In this document: positions 39,568-49,505 of the stretch, piece by piece
Numbering within the stretch: the stretch's first letter is position 1
Layout: every line of letters begins with the position of its first letter
Assembly: GCA_001275005.1 (NCBI GenBank)
Contig: JWZX01003313.1
Span: 1 to 64,000 of the forward strand
DNA from: Chrysochromulina tobinii
Lineage: Eukaryota; Haptophyta; Prymnesiales; Chrysochromulinaceae
Length of the DNA stretch: 64,000 nt
Reading direction: 5' to 3'
The notes under the pieces: model-generated
The model's input: only the letters and a program-made list of their open reading frames with translations
What the model was told of the DNA's origin: nothing
Databases searched by the model: none
Position numbers and translations under genes: made by a program

Positions 39568-42534
39568 ATGGCGATGGCACGGATGGCACTTATGACAGAA
39601 AACTTAGTCCAAATATGGAAGTTTAGGTCTTGTTGTGAAGTGAAGCTCACGCAGCAGAGCAGCGCTCACGGTTGGTCGGCTCGGCGCGATCCACAAAGCT
39701 GCCCCGTGTGCATGCAGCATGACTCCGAGGCCGAGCTCCTCTTCCTGCGCGACCTCGCAGACGTGGAACCCCCGCGAGAACAGTACAAATACTATGACGA
39801 CGAGGACATTTACCGCCTCGTGCCGCGGCCGCTGTGGACCGGCCTCGAGGACGAGATCTGGTCCCCGCGCAGCCTGGAGCACGACCCGCAGCTCGAGAAG
39901 GTGAAGGTGCTTATGAAGCGTCAGCAGCAGACTGTTCAATGCGATGGCCCACTGGCGCAGGCGCCGACGCAGCTGTCGCCTACCAAGTGTGCCACCAAGC
40001 TGAGGAGCAAGAAGCGGAGGCGCCACTTGAGGGCCGTGCGCCGATTCCTCGCCCACCCGTTCATCGACGGCTTCGTCAACCTGAGCATCTTTTGGGCCCT
40101 CTTTTCTGAGGACGTCCGGATCCTGTGTCTGGGCAAGGCGGCCGACTATTACATCTGGTCGGTGCACGTCGTCGTGATGTTGTCCTTCCTTTTGGAGATC
40201 GTGCTCCGCTCGTACTCGCAGCGCGGCTACTTCTGGTCGTTTTACTGCAACCTCGACATCGTCGCCACGCTCACCATGATCTTCGACTGGCTGCCGCTGC
40301 TCTACACCACTAGCTCCGACGCCGGCTCCACGGCCGTCCGTGCGGCCAAGTCGGCGCGCGTGGGCACCGCCGTCGCGCGCCTCGTGCGCGTGGTTCGCAT
40401 CATCCGTCTCATCAAGCTGATGGTCCGTCCAGCGCAGAAGCGGATGTTTAACGACGACGACGATGACGAGGAGCGCTCTTCCTTCGGAGGCGTGGACGAG
40501 ACGACCCCTTCGGACCTCTCTCGGGCTCTGCAGACCACCATCACCAAGAAGACGATCATCTTCGTGCTCGTACTCCTCATTGGCCAATGGGCGCTCGAGA
40601 TCAGCTTCCCGTACGGCGGCATCACAGAGCCCCCCGTGGACGATCGGATTGCGTACGGGCTCGCGCTCCTCCATGCGGCGATCCAGAACGACACGGCCAA
40701 GGACATCACCTCGGCACCCTTCGTGCCACTGGCCCACCTCTTCCGCGACACGTTAGAGCAGCCGCTTCAGCTTGAGTCGATTTGGTCAGAGATCCGCATG
40801 CCGCTCTTTGCCCTCAAGGTGCACAACTTCGGGCCCAACCGGGAGAATTTCACCTTTTACCCGGTGAGCGACTCGGAGCCGCGGGACGCCGACGGGTACA
40901 CGACTACCGGCTTCACGCCCTGCGACGTCGACGGCACGAATCCGTGCTCCGGCGATCGGATGATGACGTGGCAGCCCAACTGGACCAATCCTCAACGGTC
41001 CGTCGGTCGCGATTGGGTTGCGGCCGTGCTGCCCGTGAACGCGCCCATCTACCCAGATACCCACTGGCCGGACTGCACGTTCTACAAGCTGGCCATCGAG
41101 TTGCGGGGCGATGAGGACAAGAGCTGCCCAAACGCCAAATCGGCCTTCGGCATGATGACCCGCATGCGCGACCATCGCACGCGCGATCCGAGCGAGCTGC
41201 TACGGGAATTCTACCCCGGCGATTGGAATGTGGGCGACCCGGGGCTCATGGTGGAGGTGTGGTACGGGCGCAAGTTTGCGCAGGACGTGCAGGCCTTCTT
41301 CAACATCATGCTGATCCTGTGCGTGGCCTGCCTGCTCGCGTACATGGGCTTCCTTCTCTCCCGTGACGTAGACTCGCTGGTCGTGCGTCCGATTGAGACC
41401 ATGGTCATGGAGGTGACCATGCTCGCCAAGAACCCAGCGTATAAGCTCAAGAAGGTGGATCATGTCAAGTACGAGACGGACGCGCTCCGCGTCTCGCTCT
41501 CCAAGATCGCGAGCATGCTGCAGGTGGGGTTCGGCGAGGCGGGCAACAACCTGATCGCCGAGAATCTTCGAAAGGGTGACACGGTCGACCCTATGGTGCC
41601 TGGGCGGAGGCTGCTTGGTGCCTTTGGCTTCTGCATCATCGACGAGTATGAGGAGGTCCTCGAGTGCCTCGGCGAGGAGATCTTGCCATTCACCAACCGG
41701 GCGGCCTCGATCGTGCACGATGCTGTCACCGCCAATGGTGGACAGCCCAACCGCAACCTAGGCGAGGCCTTCCTGTGCGTGTGGAAGGCGCCGACCGACG
41801 GGCTGGATCCCGAGTTGCTCACGACGGAGCTCCTCGATAGGATGGAGACGCGTATGTGCGATGGCGCGCTCACCGCCTTCCGCCGATGTGTGCGCTGCGT
41901 CGCGCAGTCAGCGAGGCTGCAGGCGTACAATGAACACGAGGAGATCCTCAAGGCCTTTGGCGGCGAGTACTCGACACGCATCGGGTACGGTCTCCACTAC
42001 GGCTGGGCCATCGAGGGTGCCGTGGGCACCAACATCAAGATCGACTGCTCGTACCTCTCGCCCAACGTCAATCTCGCGGCGCGCCTCGAGAGCGCGACCA
42101 AGATGTACGGTGTCAACATCCTGATGTCCGAGGCGTTTTACACGAAGCTCTCGCCGCCCGTGCGCCAAGGGCTTCGGCGCGTCGACGTGGTGTGCCTCAA
42201 AGGTTCGTCCATTCCGATGGCCATCTTCACCTGCGACCGCTCCAACGGATTGTATGTGGCGCCCGAGGCGATCGAAAAATACGGCGAGGAGAATGTCGTC
42301 GACGAGTTCCAGCGCTTGTTTGAGAGCGGCATGGACTGCTTTGTGGGCGGCGTCTGGGCGACAGCCAAGATGCACTTCGAGGCGGCGCTCGGTATCTGCC
42401 CTCGAGACCAGCCGGCCACCCGCCTCATGATGCACATGGACACGCCCGAGAAGCACCCGGACTACGGCCTCGCCAAGACCCCCTTTGTGGCGCCTGACGG
42501 ATGGGCGGGCTACCACGTCCTCCTCTCCAAATAG
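39568..42534 (+). CDS. Voltage-sensor domain fused to class III nucleotide cyclase domain
   Basis: A 988-residue single-exon protein. S1 (about 164-190, FVNLSIFWALFSE), S2 (YIWSVHVVVMLSFLLEIVLR), S3 (LDIVATLTMIFDWLPLL) and an S4 with regularly spaced arginines (ARLVRVVRIIRLIKLM) form a voltage sensor. Another helix (IIFVLVLLIGQWALEI), a large loop of about 230 residues with cysteines, and a last helix (FFNIMLILCVACLLAYMGFLLS) precede a HAMP-like linker. The cyclase domain (about 680-890) has FGFCIIDEYEE, NRNLGEAFLCVWK, GLHYGWAIEGAVG and KIDCSYLSPNVNLAARLESA. Ciliate and apicomplexan relatives couple channel-like domains to adenylyl cyclase. Here the two metal-binding aspartates are changed (see findings), so catalysis is doubtful. 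KID at the purine site argues for ATP. Located at plasma or ciliary membrane by inference. Confidence 0.88.
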   Translation: MAMARMALMTENLVQIWKFRSCCEVKLTQQSSAHGWSARRDPQSCPVCMQHDSEAELLFLRDLADVEPPREQYKYYDDEDIYRLVPRPLWTGLEDEIWSPRSLEHDPQLEKVKVLMKRQQQTVQCDGPLAQAPTQLSPTKCATKLRSKKRRRHLRAVRRFLAHPFIDGFVNLSIFWALFSEDVRILCLGKAADYYIWSVHVVVMLSFLLEIVLRSYSQRGYFWSFYCNLDIVATLTMIFDWLPLLYTTSSDAGSTAVRAAKSARVGTAVARLVRVVRIIRLIKLMVRPAQKRMFNDDDDDEERSSFGGVDETTPSDLSRALQTTITKKTIIFVLVLLIGQWALEISFPYGGITEPPVDDRIAYGLALLHAAIQNDTAKDITSAPFVPLAHLFRDTLEQPLQLESIWSEIRMPLFALKVHNFGPNRENFTFYPVSDSEPRDADGYTTTGFTPCDVDGTNPCSGDRMMTWQPNWTNPQRSVGRDWVAAVLPVNAPIYPDTHWPDCTFYKLAIELRGDEDKSCPNAKSAFGMMTRMRDHRTRDPSELLREFYPGDWNVGDPGLMVEVWYGRKFAQDVQAFFNIMLILCVACLLAYMGFLLSRDVDSLVVRPIETMVMEVTMLAKNPAYKLKKVDHVKYETDALRVSLSKIASMLQVGFGEAGNNLIAENLRKGDTVDPMVPGRRLLGAFGFCIIDEYEEVLECLGEEILPFTNRAASIVHDAVTANGGQPNRNLGEAFLCVWKAPTDGLDPELLTTELLDRMETRMCDGALTAFRRCVRCVAQSARLQAYNEHEEILKAFGGEYSTRIGYGLHYGWAIEGAVGTNIKIDCSYLSPNVNLAARLESATKMYGVNILMSEAFYTKLSPPVRQGLRRVDVVCLKGSSIPMAIFTCDRSNGLYVAPEAIEKYGEENVVDEFQRLFESGMDCFVGGVWATAKMHFEAALGICPRDQPATRLMMHMDTPEKHPDYGLAKTPFVAPDGWAGYHVLLSK

Positions 42535-42721
42535 AGGCGGGGAAGGACCGCTCAGCACATTCACATACAGTTCTGGGAGGACGGGCGGGTCTAGTTTGAA
42601 GTACGATCATCTCTGGCATGACACTTACTTTGGTTACCGTCGTTGCGTACGTGGTTTTCTGCAACATAAATGTTCCTTGTACCGTCCTTTGGATGATCAC
42701 ACTTGCCCGATTTGGATACCA

Positions 42722-43548
42722 ATGCGACGGGCCTTGGGCTGCATGGTGGCGATTACGTCAGTCCTTGTACAATGCTCTCATTCGGAATCTCATTCGAAGC
42801 AGTTGGACGATCATGACTCGGTGGACGATCCACTCCACACGGCAGTCCGCGAGGGCAACGTCGAGGAGGTTGAGGTTTTGCTGGCATCCGGCAGATCCCG
42901 CCTGACTGTCCGCGATTCCCTCGGCTACACACCTTTGCACCGAGCAAGTGATGATGGGCTTTCAAACGTTGTGCGCGTGCTGCTCAAGCACGGGGCTGGG
43001 GCTGGCCCTGCCACTAACAGCGTCGGCACCGTTCTCGAACGTGCCGGGACCTCGATCGAATCTCGCGATCATGACGCCGCAACGCCGCTCATGCTAGCCG
43101 CATCCGGCGGCCACGTGGAGTGCATAAGGCTGCTCGTGGGCGCGGGTGCGAGTCTCACGGCGACGGATGAGGTCGGACTCACCGCCCTGCACTACGCAGC
43201 CGAGGTACGCACGCCATCCACATTCCGCGTGCCCCTTTCTTGATCACGTGCCTGATCTCACAACGCGCGGTGTGCCCCACGCTCGCACGGCAGGGTGGCC
43301 ACGCGGACGCCGTGTCGACGCTGCTTGAGCTTGGCGCGGCCCCCGATGCTACCGATGATGCAGGCAAGACAGCCTTCGACGTAGCGAAGGCGTGGGGCTT
43401 CACCGAGGCGGCTGCTGTGCTGCTCGACGCTGGCTCGTCCGTCTCGATCGATTCGCCCGGCCCGGAGAGTAGCACAGACAAATCCGGCGAGATGCCGCAC
43501 CGGATGCGCATGCCGGACAACCTGCAGCCTGAGAAGCTCGAGCTCTGA
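42722..43548 (+). CDS. Ankyrin-repeat protein, 2 exons
   Basis: Exons 42722-43204 and 43294-43548, separated by an 89-bp intron (GTACGC...GGCAG) inside an ankyrin repeat: LTALHYAAE|GGHADAVSTLLELGA. The product has 245 residues. The N terminus (GCMVAITSVLVQCSHS) may be a signal peptide or anchor. Four to five repeats are visible: PLHTAVREGNVEEVEVLL, GYTPLHRASDDGLSNVVRVL, AATPLMLAASGGHVECIRLL, LTALHYAAE.., and KTAFDVAKAWGFTEAAAVLL. The C terminus is a Ser/Pro-rich tail. Ankyrin repeats bind proteins; partners are unknown. Its stop lies tail to tail with the MFS gene. Confidence 0.85.
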
Positions 43549-43942
43549 GCTCGCGTCACTGCCACGACGAGGTGGCACTTATGTACTTAAGAACACATCG
43601 CCCTTACCGAGCTCGCCCACACCGTGGGCTGGTCGCGGTTGTATCGTGTGGAGGGGAGACGGGCCCGGTCGGCCGGTCCGATGACGTCGCCCGAGGCGGG
43701 TCACGGCGGTCAGGGTCGCGTCATGCGAACCCGCGGGCGCGACGAGAGGGCGAGCATGAGCCAACGATGCCTATTCGGGCTGAGAGTGAGACGAGCCGCA
43801 AACCGCCAAACCCGAGATCTAGCCGAAAACGCGGCAAAACGACAGTTCGTTTCTTACAGTTTAATCGCAGTATCAATTCTGTTTGCACACGCTCGTTCTC
43901 GTAACACTCTAGGCTGTGGAGGCGTGGACGCCCAATCCGTAA
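43549..43942. other. convergent spacer, no gene seen
   Basis: About 390 bp between the ankyrin stop (+) and the MFS stop (-). Frames through it are shadow-like; I recognise no motif. Confidence 0.45.
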
Positions 43943-45814
43943 TCACCCGCGCTCCTCGGCTAGTGGCCGACCTCTGGTCTCGGGCAGCAGCAATGCGGCG
44001 AGCCCGGCCGAGAGCGCAACGGCGCCGAGCCCAAGCTGGGTGACCAGAGGCGGCATGTTCGGGCTGGCCGTGAGGGGCGCGAGGATGGAGCCGGTGCGCG
44101 AGAAGACATCCGCCACGCCAAGCGCGGACGCACGTATCGCAGTAGGGAAGAGCTCTGTTGGGTACATGTACACGAGCTGGAAGGCACCGGCCGCGCATGC
44201 CTTGCCCATGAGGGCCAGCGCAAGCACTATGGTCTGCGCGGATGGAGGCGGAATCGGCGGCGCGAGCGGCGCGAGCGGCGGGAGGGGCGCGAGCGGCGGG
44301 AGGGGTGGGAGGGGTGGGAGCGGCGGCGGAGTGTCGGCCAGCGCGAGTGGCGGGAGGGGCGCGAGCGGCGGGAGGGGCGGGAGGGGTGGGAGCGGCGGCG
44401 GAGTGTCGGCCAGCGGAACGGACGCCGTGATGAGCACTACCGAGGCGCCGTGATGAGCGCCGTCTGCGAGCTCGCCGCTGAGCAGGGGTGTGAAGGTGCT
44501 GACCAGGGCTGTGAAGGTGAGCTCGCCGCTGACGAGGGGCGTGAGCATCAGACAGGTGCCGCCGACGAGGAAGCACAGCGCGAGGGTAGTGCGCCGCCCA
44601 AAACGCGGATGGTCCGCGAGGACATACGCGCAGACGTAGCCAGGGAAGTCGACCAGCCCCAACAACGCGCCGTGCTGGTACGGATTGCACCCGCTCGCCT
44701 CGTCACAGGCGCCGATAGCAAAGTTGAGACCGTAGTACAGCAGCCCGACAGCAAGCCAGCACCAGCTCACGATCAGCATGCGAAAGAGCGTGGGCGGATG
44801 CCCGAGCAGACCCAGCGAGCCGCATTGACTGTGTCCCCGGGGAGGCGACCTTGGAAGCGACGCGTCGCCGCACTGGCTGTCGTCCGCGTGAGCGTCCGCA
44901 TGAACGGTGGCGGCCTGAACGGAGCCCGATGAATACGACGCGTGATTGGAAGACACCGCGCTCGCCACAGCGCTATCTCGCGCGGTGGTGAGCGGTTTTA
45001 AGGTCACATGGAGAGGCGGCGGTGCGACGCCCGCGCGGCGCAGTGCGGCGCGCAGTACGCTCTCCGCCTGCGCGCACCGGCCCTTGGCGAGGAGGTAGCG
45101 CGGAGACTCGGGCACATACGGCAGCCCGAGCAGCGGCATTGCCACGAGCAGTCCAAGGAGGAGCTGCACCGTGCGCCAGGGTAGCCCGAGCGCACACAGC
45201 CCGGCGACGAGGCACGAGGAGAGTGAAAAGGAGCTGTTGAGCAGCAGCGTCAGTAGCGACAGGTCGCGCGGGCTGGTCCATTCGGCAGAGAGGACGTAAG
45301 CGATGGCGCCTGAGGGGCCGATGGCCACCGCGGTCAGCGGGTGCAGCACCGCATACGTCCCAAAACTGGGCGAGGCGGCAATCGAAGTGTTGAGCAACAA
45401 ACCGAGCAGGCCGACGACCACGAGCAGCGGCTTGCGCCCATATCGGTCGGCAGCCCACGTAAACGCGAACGCCGCCAGGCCCCAGACCATGAAGAAGGCC
45501 GAGCTCACTACGGAGAGCTGCGTGCTGCCCGCGTTGACGTCGCCTCCAAACCACTCGCGCTCGAGCTCCCGATCGAGGTACGCGGGCGCCATGATGAGCG
45601 CGGCAGGCATGCCATAGAAGCCCATTCCGGCAAACACGATGACAGTGGTCGCAGGCCAGCCACAAAAACGTCCCTCACCCCGTCCCATGTGGATCCAATC
45701 ATCGATCTCAAGTTCGACGTTCACGTCTTCGGTGATGGTGGCTCGTCCAACCTTCAAAAGCGGCTCGCTCACGCCGCGGACCTGCATCGGCGGCCATCGT
45801 CCGTCGACGACCAT
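43943..45814 (-). CDS. MFS organic solute transporter (SLC22/sugar-porter-like)
   Basis: A 623-residue single frame with twelve-helix major facilitator pattern. Signature loops: WAADRYGRKPLLVV after TM2 (the GxxxDRxGRK motif), AYVLSAEW.SPRDLS, VPESPRYLLAKGR after TM6, ADHPRFGRRTTLAL after TM8, YMYPTELFPTAIRASALG in TM10-11, and LPETRGRPLAEE at the end. These are organic cation/anion and sugar porter marks. The loop before TM10 holds a tandem Pro/Leu insertion (LADTPPPLPPLPPLPPLAPL, twice), which no family member I know has. The N terminus has about 55 cytosolic residues. Substrate unknown. 112 bp separate its start from the stop of the EF-hand gene on the same strand. Confidence 0.85.
   Translation of the reverse strand: MVVDGRWPPMQVRGVSEPLLKVGRATITEDVNVELEIDDWIHMGRGEGRFCGWPATTVIVFAGMGFYGMPAALIMAPAYLDRELEREWFGGDVNAGSTQLSVVSSAFFMVWGLAAFAFTWAADRYGRKPLLVVVGLLGLLLNTSIAASPSFGTYAVLHPLTAVAIGPSGAIAYVLSAEWTSPRDLSLLTLLLNSSFSLSSCLVAGLCALGLPWRTVQLLLGLLVAMPLLGLPYVPESPRYLLAKGRCAQAESVLRAALRRAGVAPPPLHVTLKPLTTARDSAVASAVSSNHASYSSGSVQAATVHADAHADDSQCGDASLPRSPPRGHSQCGSLGLLGHPPTLFRMLIVSWCWLAVGLLYYGLNFAIGACDEASGCNPYQHGALLGLVDFPGYVCAYVLADHPRFGRRTTLALCFLVGGTCLMLTPLVSGELTFTALVSTFTPLLSGELADGAHHGASVVLITASVPLADTPPPLPPLPPLPPLAPLPPLALADTPPPLPPLPPLPPLAPLPPLAPLAPPIPPPSAQTIVLALALMGKACAAGAFQLVYMYPTELFPTAIRASALGVADVFSRTGSILAPLTASPNMPPLVTQLGLGAVALSAGLAALLLPETRGRPLAEERG
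44250..44425. repeat. imperfect tandem repeat coding Pro/Leu-rich loop of MFS protein
   Basis: GAGTGTCGGCCAGCG followed by GGCGGGAGGGGCGCGAGCGG blocks occurs twice (about 44331 and 44400 for the GTCGGCCAGCG mark), expanding a loop between membrane helices. Confidence 0.7.
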
Positions 45815-45926
45815 TGACTGCTTGATTGGCGTCGGGGAAGGCCGTCCGTCTTTTCCGCGTCAATCCTGCGGTGTGTTTCGACTAATTAGCTTGCTTGCGC
45901 TCGTCAACTACATAATTACACAGAAG

Positions 45927-48200
45927 TCACTTGGCCACCATGACGTAGCGTGGCTCGCCCGTCCCATCGATCTCGAGATGCGGCCGCTGCCAGCGCGGCG
46001 AGGTGCCCGTGCGCCCCCAAGCGGGCGCTCCGTTGTTGAACGGGTTGGAGGTTTTGGGATCGTCGTCCCGCAAGTACTGCCGGATGGCTGCCATTTCCAC
46101 CATCTCCGGCAGCGCCTGGCGCCGACGGTCGGCGATGTTGTCGCCCACAATGAAATCGGCCGGTGCGTCGACGCGCGCGAGGGCTGACTGGCGTAGGGCG
46201 AGGGTGGCGGCGCCGCTGACCACGGTGGAGCCCGCAGCGGCGCGCGTGGCCGTGGGTGCGGTCCAGGGGGGCCTTCCTTCTGGCCAGAGCGGCCCGAGCA
46301 GCGACTGCCCGCGGCGCGCCGTCGTGGTCAGCGTTGGGGAAGGCTCGATCGACATTGCTGACAGGCCTGGCGTCGCAGTGCTCAGAGGCGGCGGCGCCCG
46401 GAGGAGTGGAGGGCGCGGCGTTCTTGGCGGTGTGGCGGCTGCGGTAGCTACCCCAGACGTGCGCGGAGACGCGGCGGCGGCCCCAGGCGCTCCGGAAAGG
46501 TGACCGGTAGCTGTACCGGTAGCTGTACCGGTAGCTGTACCGGCGGTAGCTGGGCCTCTGCATGGCGGTGTCTCAATGCCCGCGGGTGTCGTCACGGGCG
46601 GGCGGAACGGCGTGCGGAAAGACGACGAGGGCATGCGAGGCGACATGAGCCATGAGGAGGGCGGGAAGCCGTCGCTGCCCGTGTTCTCACCCCCCCCGCC
46701 GCCACCCACTCCGCCATCCCCGGCCCCGCCGCCACCCACTCCGGCGCCATCCCCCCCGCCACGCACTCCGCCACCACTCCACGGGTTACTCCACCAGTGG
46801 CCTCCGGAGGTCCCACGAGATGCTTCGAGACGCCGCGAGATGAGAGCCGCGCCGCCGTCGGGTGCGCCGGCACACCAGTTCACAGCGGAAACGACCGCGT
46901 CCACGCTCAGGTCCGACGGTGTGAAGTCTGAGTCCGGCACTGCCGTCTCTTTCGTCCATACACTCAGGGCGTGTGCCCGCGGCAGGCGGAATCCTGAGCG
47001 TGCCGAGTGCGGCGCGGTGAGCGCTGCAAAGGCAGCCACTTTAGGCGGTGGCGGGGCGGGCGTCATGTTCCTCGCGGGCGTGGGCGGCTGCGCCGATCTT
47101 CCCCCGCGCGGCGAGTGTAACGGTGGCTGCACCGGCTGCGGCTGCGGCTGCGGCTGCTGCGGCTGCTTATGCGGCTGCTGCCGCCGCTGCATCTGCGACG
47201 AGTGACTCTCGAGTGCCGCGCCCTCGTCCGTTTCGAAATCCACCGTCTCGAGCGCCGAAGGCAGCCGGCGCGGCGTGCGCGGCGCACACTCGACGTCACT
47301 CGAGAATAGGGACAGCCCCGGTACGCGAGAGGCTGCAGCACGGCCAAGGCTCACGCGATCTCCCGAGTCGAGATGCTTGTCGAGGCGCGTGTCGACGGCG
47401 AGGCTGTACGCGGCCTGCGCGACCGCGGTGCGCTCCACGTACTTCTCCACGTGCTCGAGGCTGTGCCCGAAGTAGTCTTTATTGGGGTTATGGAAGAGGA
47501 ACTGGTCGCGCAGCGAACCTCGCAGCTTCGCATTCGATGTCTTGCGCTGCACTACGGATCCGTCGCGCTTCGCCTTGGCACGTACGAACTTGCCCATGCC
47601 CACGGAGCAGCGAAGCTGCCGGTGCAGCTCGTTCAATGTGAGTGAGCCCGAACCGTTCACATCCATGTCGTCGAACACCTCATCGACGTCCGCCACGTGC
47701 GCGGCGATCTCCATCTCATGGCCATGCTGACCGTGCAGCAGCATGACCGCGGCTCTGAACTCAGCCTTGTCGATCTGGCCGTCGCCCGAGACGTCGCTGC
47801 GGATGAAGAAGTCGCGAAACAGGTTGGCCTTGCGCCGGATGGAATCCCGGAGCACGTACTGGAAATACTCCTTGTAAGAGATCTCTCCGCTACCATCCAT
47901 GTCAAACTCGTCGAACAACTCGTCGTAGATGTGGGGCGGCATGTTAAAGCCAGGATCTTGAAGCCCAAGCGCCTCCATGCCCTCGTGGAACTCTGAGCGG
48001 CTCACCTGGCCGTTGTGGTCCTTGTCGATGACCTCAAAGAAGCTGCAGACCGTCCCAATCTTCTTGGAGAGGAGGTCGCGCAGCTTCTTGTGCTGCGCGT
48101 AGCGGATCTTCTCCTGCTCAACGATGGCTTTCATGGCCTCATCAGCTTTCCTTCGCGCGGCTGCCACCGAGCCATTCGAGGTGGGCGCGCATGTAGGCAT
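45927..48200 (-). CDS. Four-EF-hand protein with long disordered tail
   Basis: A 757-residue single frame. The N-terminal 220 residues hold four EF-hand loops: DKDHNGQVSRSE, DMDGSGEISYKE, DVSGDGQIDKAE and DVNGSGSLTLNE, each with acidic positions 1, 3, 5 and a Glu at 12, so Ca2+ binding is likely in all four. A short basic helical region follows. The remaining 500 residues are Pro/Gln/Gly-rich and probably disordered, with GTATGTATGTATG from a 12-bp DNA repeat. The C terminus is more ordered (ALPEMVEMAAIRQYLRDDDP, then NPFNNGAPAWGRTG and PHLEIDGTGEPRYVMVAK) and may be a conserved short motif. A Ca2+ sensor of unknown target, perhaps axonemal or cortical. Confidence 0.82.
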   Translation of the reverse strand: MPTCAPTSNGSVAAARRKADEAMKAIVEQEKIRYAQHKKLRDLLSKKIGTVCSFFEVIDKDHNGQVSRSEFHEGMEALGLQDPGFNMPPHIYDELFDEFDMDGSGEISYKEYFQYVLRDSIRRKANLFRDFFIRSDVSGDGQIDKAEFRAAVMLLHGQHGHEMEIAAHVADVDEVFDDMDVNGSGSLTLNELHRQLRCSVGMGKFVRAKAKRDGSVVQRKTSNAKLRGSLRDQFLFHNPNKDYFGHSLEHVEKYVERTAVAQAAYSLAVDTRLDKHLDSGDRVSLGRAAASRVPGLSLFSSDVECAPRTPRRLPSALETVDFETDEGAALESHSSQMQRRQQPHKQPQQPQPQPQPVQPPLHSPRGGRSAQPPTPARNMTPAPPPPKVAAFAALTAPHSARSGFRLPRAHALSVWTKETAVPDSDFTPSDLSVDAVVSAVNWCAGAPDGGAALISRRLEASRGTSGGHWWSNPWSGGGVRGGGDGAGVGGGGAGDGGVGGGGGGENTGSDGFPPSSWLMSPRMPSSSFRTPFRPPVTTPAGIETPPCRGPATAGTATGTATGTATGHLSGAPGAAAASPRTSGVATAAATPPRTPRPPLLRAPPPLSTATPGLSAMSIEPSPTLTTTARRGQSLLGPLWPEGRPPWTAPTATRAAAGSTVVSGAATLALRQSALARVDAPADFIVGDNIADRRRQALPEMVEMAAIRQYLRDDDPKTSNPFNNGAPAWGRTGTSPRWQRPHLEIDGTGEPRYVMVAK
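46504..46550. repeat. 12-bp tandem repeat CCGGTAGCTGTA
   Basis: Three perfect copies and a diverged fourth, in the EF-hand gene; they encode GTAT repeats on the minus strand. Confidence 0.9.
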
Positions 48201-49505
48201 CGCTCGGCCAAACAGATTTCGAACGAAGTCTGCAAACGAAGTCTATCAAAATCGAAGGGATGCATGCGTCAAGTCGGACGGAATTGGACCCGAATTACTC
48301 CCCGATGCACAACAAGACGACATTGCCGCCGCACCTTGAGTGACGGCAGTCGCTCCTCCCCGGAGCTTCGCATGTGTGCACGACAGCGCTAAGAGCGCCG
48401 CGTATTTGAGCGGACAGTGGAAGGACACTCCTAAAATGGGCCACGCTTAGTTGACGAGTATCGGCAAAATGGCTACAATCTCATAACAATCTCAGCCAGA
48501 CGAGCACCGATGACGCGCAGTGTAGACGCGCTGCTGCCCATACAGCCTGCATACGGATACGCCATGCTGTCTCTGTGAAACTCAGACCTGATCGATGCTT
48601 TCAGGCTTTCTGCCGGTACATGTATCAACATCCGCGATGTTCAACATGAAGCCTTTATGGAGAATTGAACCCGGGGGCTCGACCTAGGACAACTCACAAC
48701 TGGCGAAAAGCCAAACTGATCTCGACTCTATCAGTCTATCTCGACTCAGAGACGCCATGGTTTTCTGCCAAATACTTGTGAAATTAATCGGCTGTATGTT
48801 AGCTGTGGTAGACCACGCCTCGGGCCGCTCCGCGGTAGCAGTCCACCGTTAAACTCCCGTTACGCTCCTGTCCGCCGGTCCTGAAAGAGTGCCGAGTGTT
48901 GAGCTTGGCCAACGCTCGTTTGTCGTGAATCATCTTTATTATCGTTCAGGCACTAGGCAACGCGCAGAGGTTCAGGAAGCGAAGGGACAGTGACTGTCTC
49001 GCTCTAACCACGTGGGGACCTGTGTCCGTGAAGAGCTCCCGAGATCTTGGGAGCTCATGCATGCTTGCATGTATAGCTAACGCTAATGACCGGATGACCC
49101 CTTCCCGACTGATTGGAGGGCGATTAAGGAGAGAGGGTGCTTACGGTAGCATGGTGCGTATTTACGGCAGCTGGACATGTATGGGCTTGTCATATGAATG
49201 AGGGCAGAGACGTATCAGCCGGCCGAGCCGCGATGGGGCCGCCTATAGGCCCGCGGGCCGCGTCGACGGCGCTCGGCCGCGTCGGCCCCGCCCCGATGCG
49301 GGAACCGCCGGTGCCGGCGCCGCCTAGCGCTACGTGTGCAGAACACGAGCAGAACACGAGCCGAAGAGTAAAGCGGAGCATTCACACTTGCATTCACACT
49401 CGGAGCATTCTCTCGAGAGAACTCACACTCGCGGATCCCTCACACGGCGAGCGCACACGTCGCGGTCGCGTCCGCTGCGCGCTCAGGCCTTCACAGCTCG
49501 GCCCT
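48201..49505. other. 1.3 kb gene-free region
   Basis: No frame above about 60 codons between 48430 and 49130, unusual for this GC-rich window, and GC is lower. It contains a CCGGTACATGTATCA copy (48613-48627) like the one at 32665, and a stretch at 48655-48690 that superficially resembles a tRNA T-arm but does not fold as one. It could hold an untranslated RNA, but I see no evidence of which kind. Confidence 0.45.

Noticed and set aside
39604-40737. 377-codon minus frame opposite the cyclase gene
   Set aside because: Shadow of the sense frame in high-GC codons; rich in Arg, Val, His and Glu with no domain.
48640-48700. tRNA-like sequence (GAGAATTGAACCCGGG) on the minus strand
   Set aside because: The T-loop-like TTCAATTC has no pairing T-stem, and no acceptor or anticodon arms of proper length can be folded.
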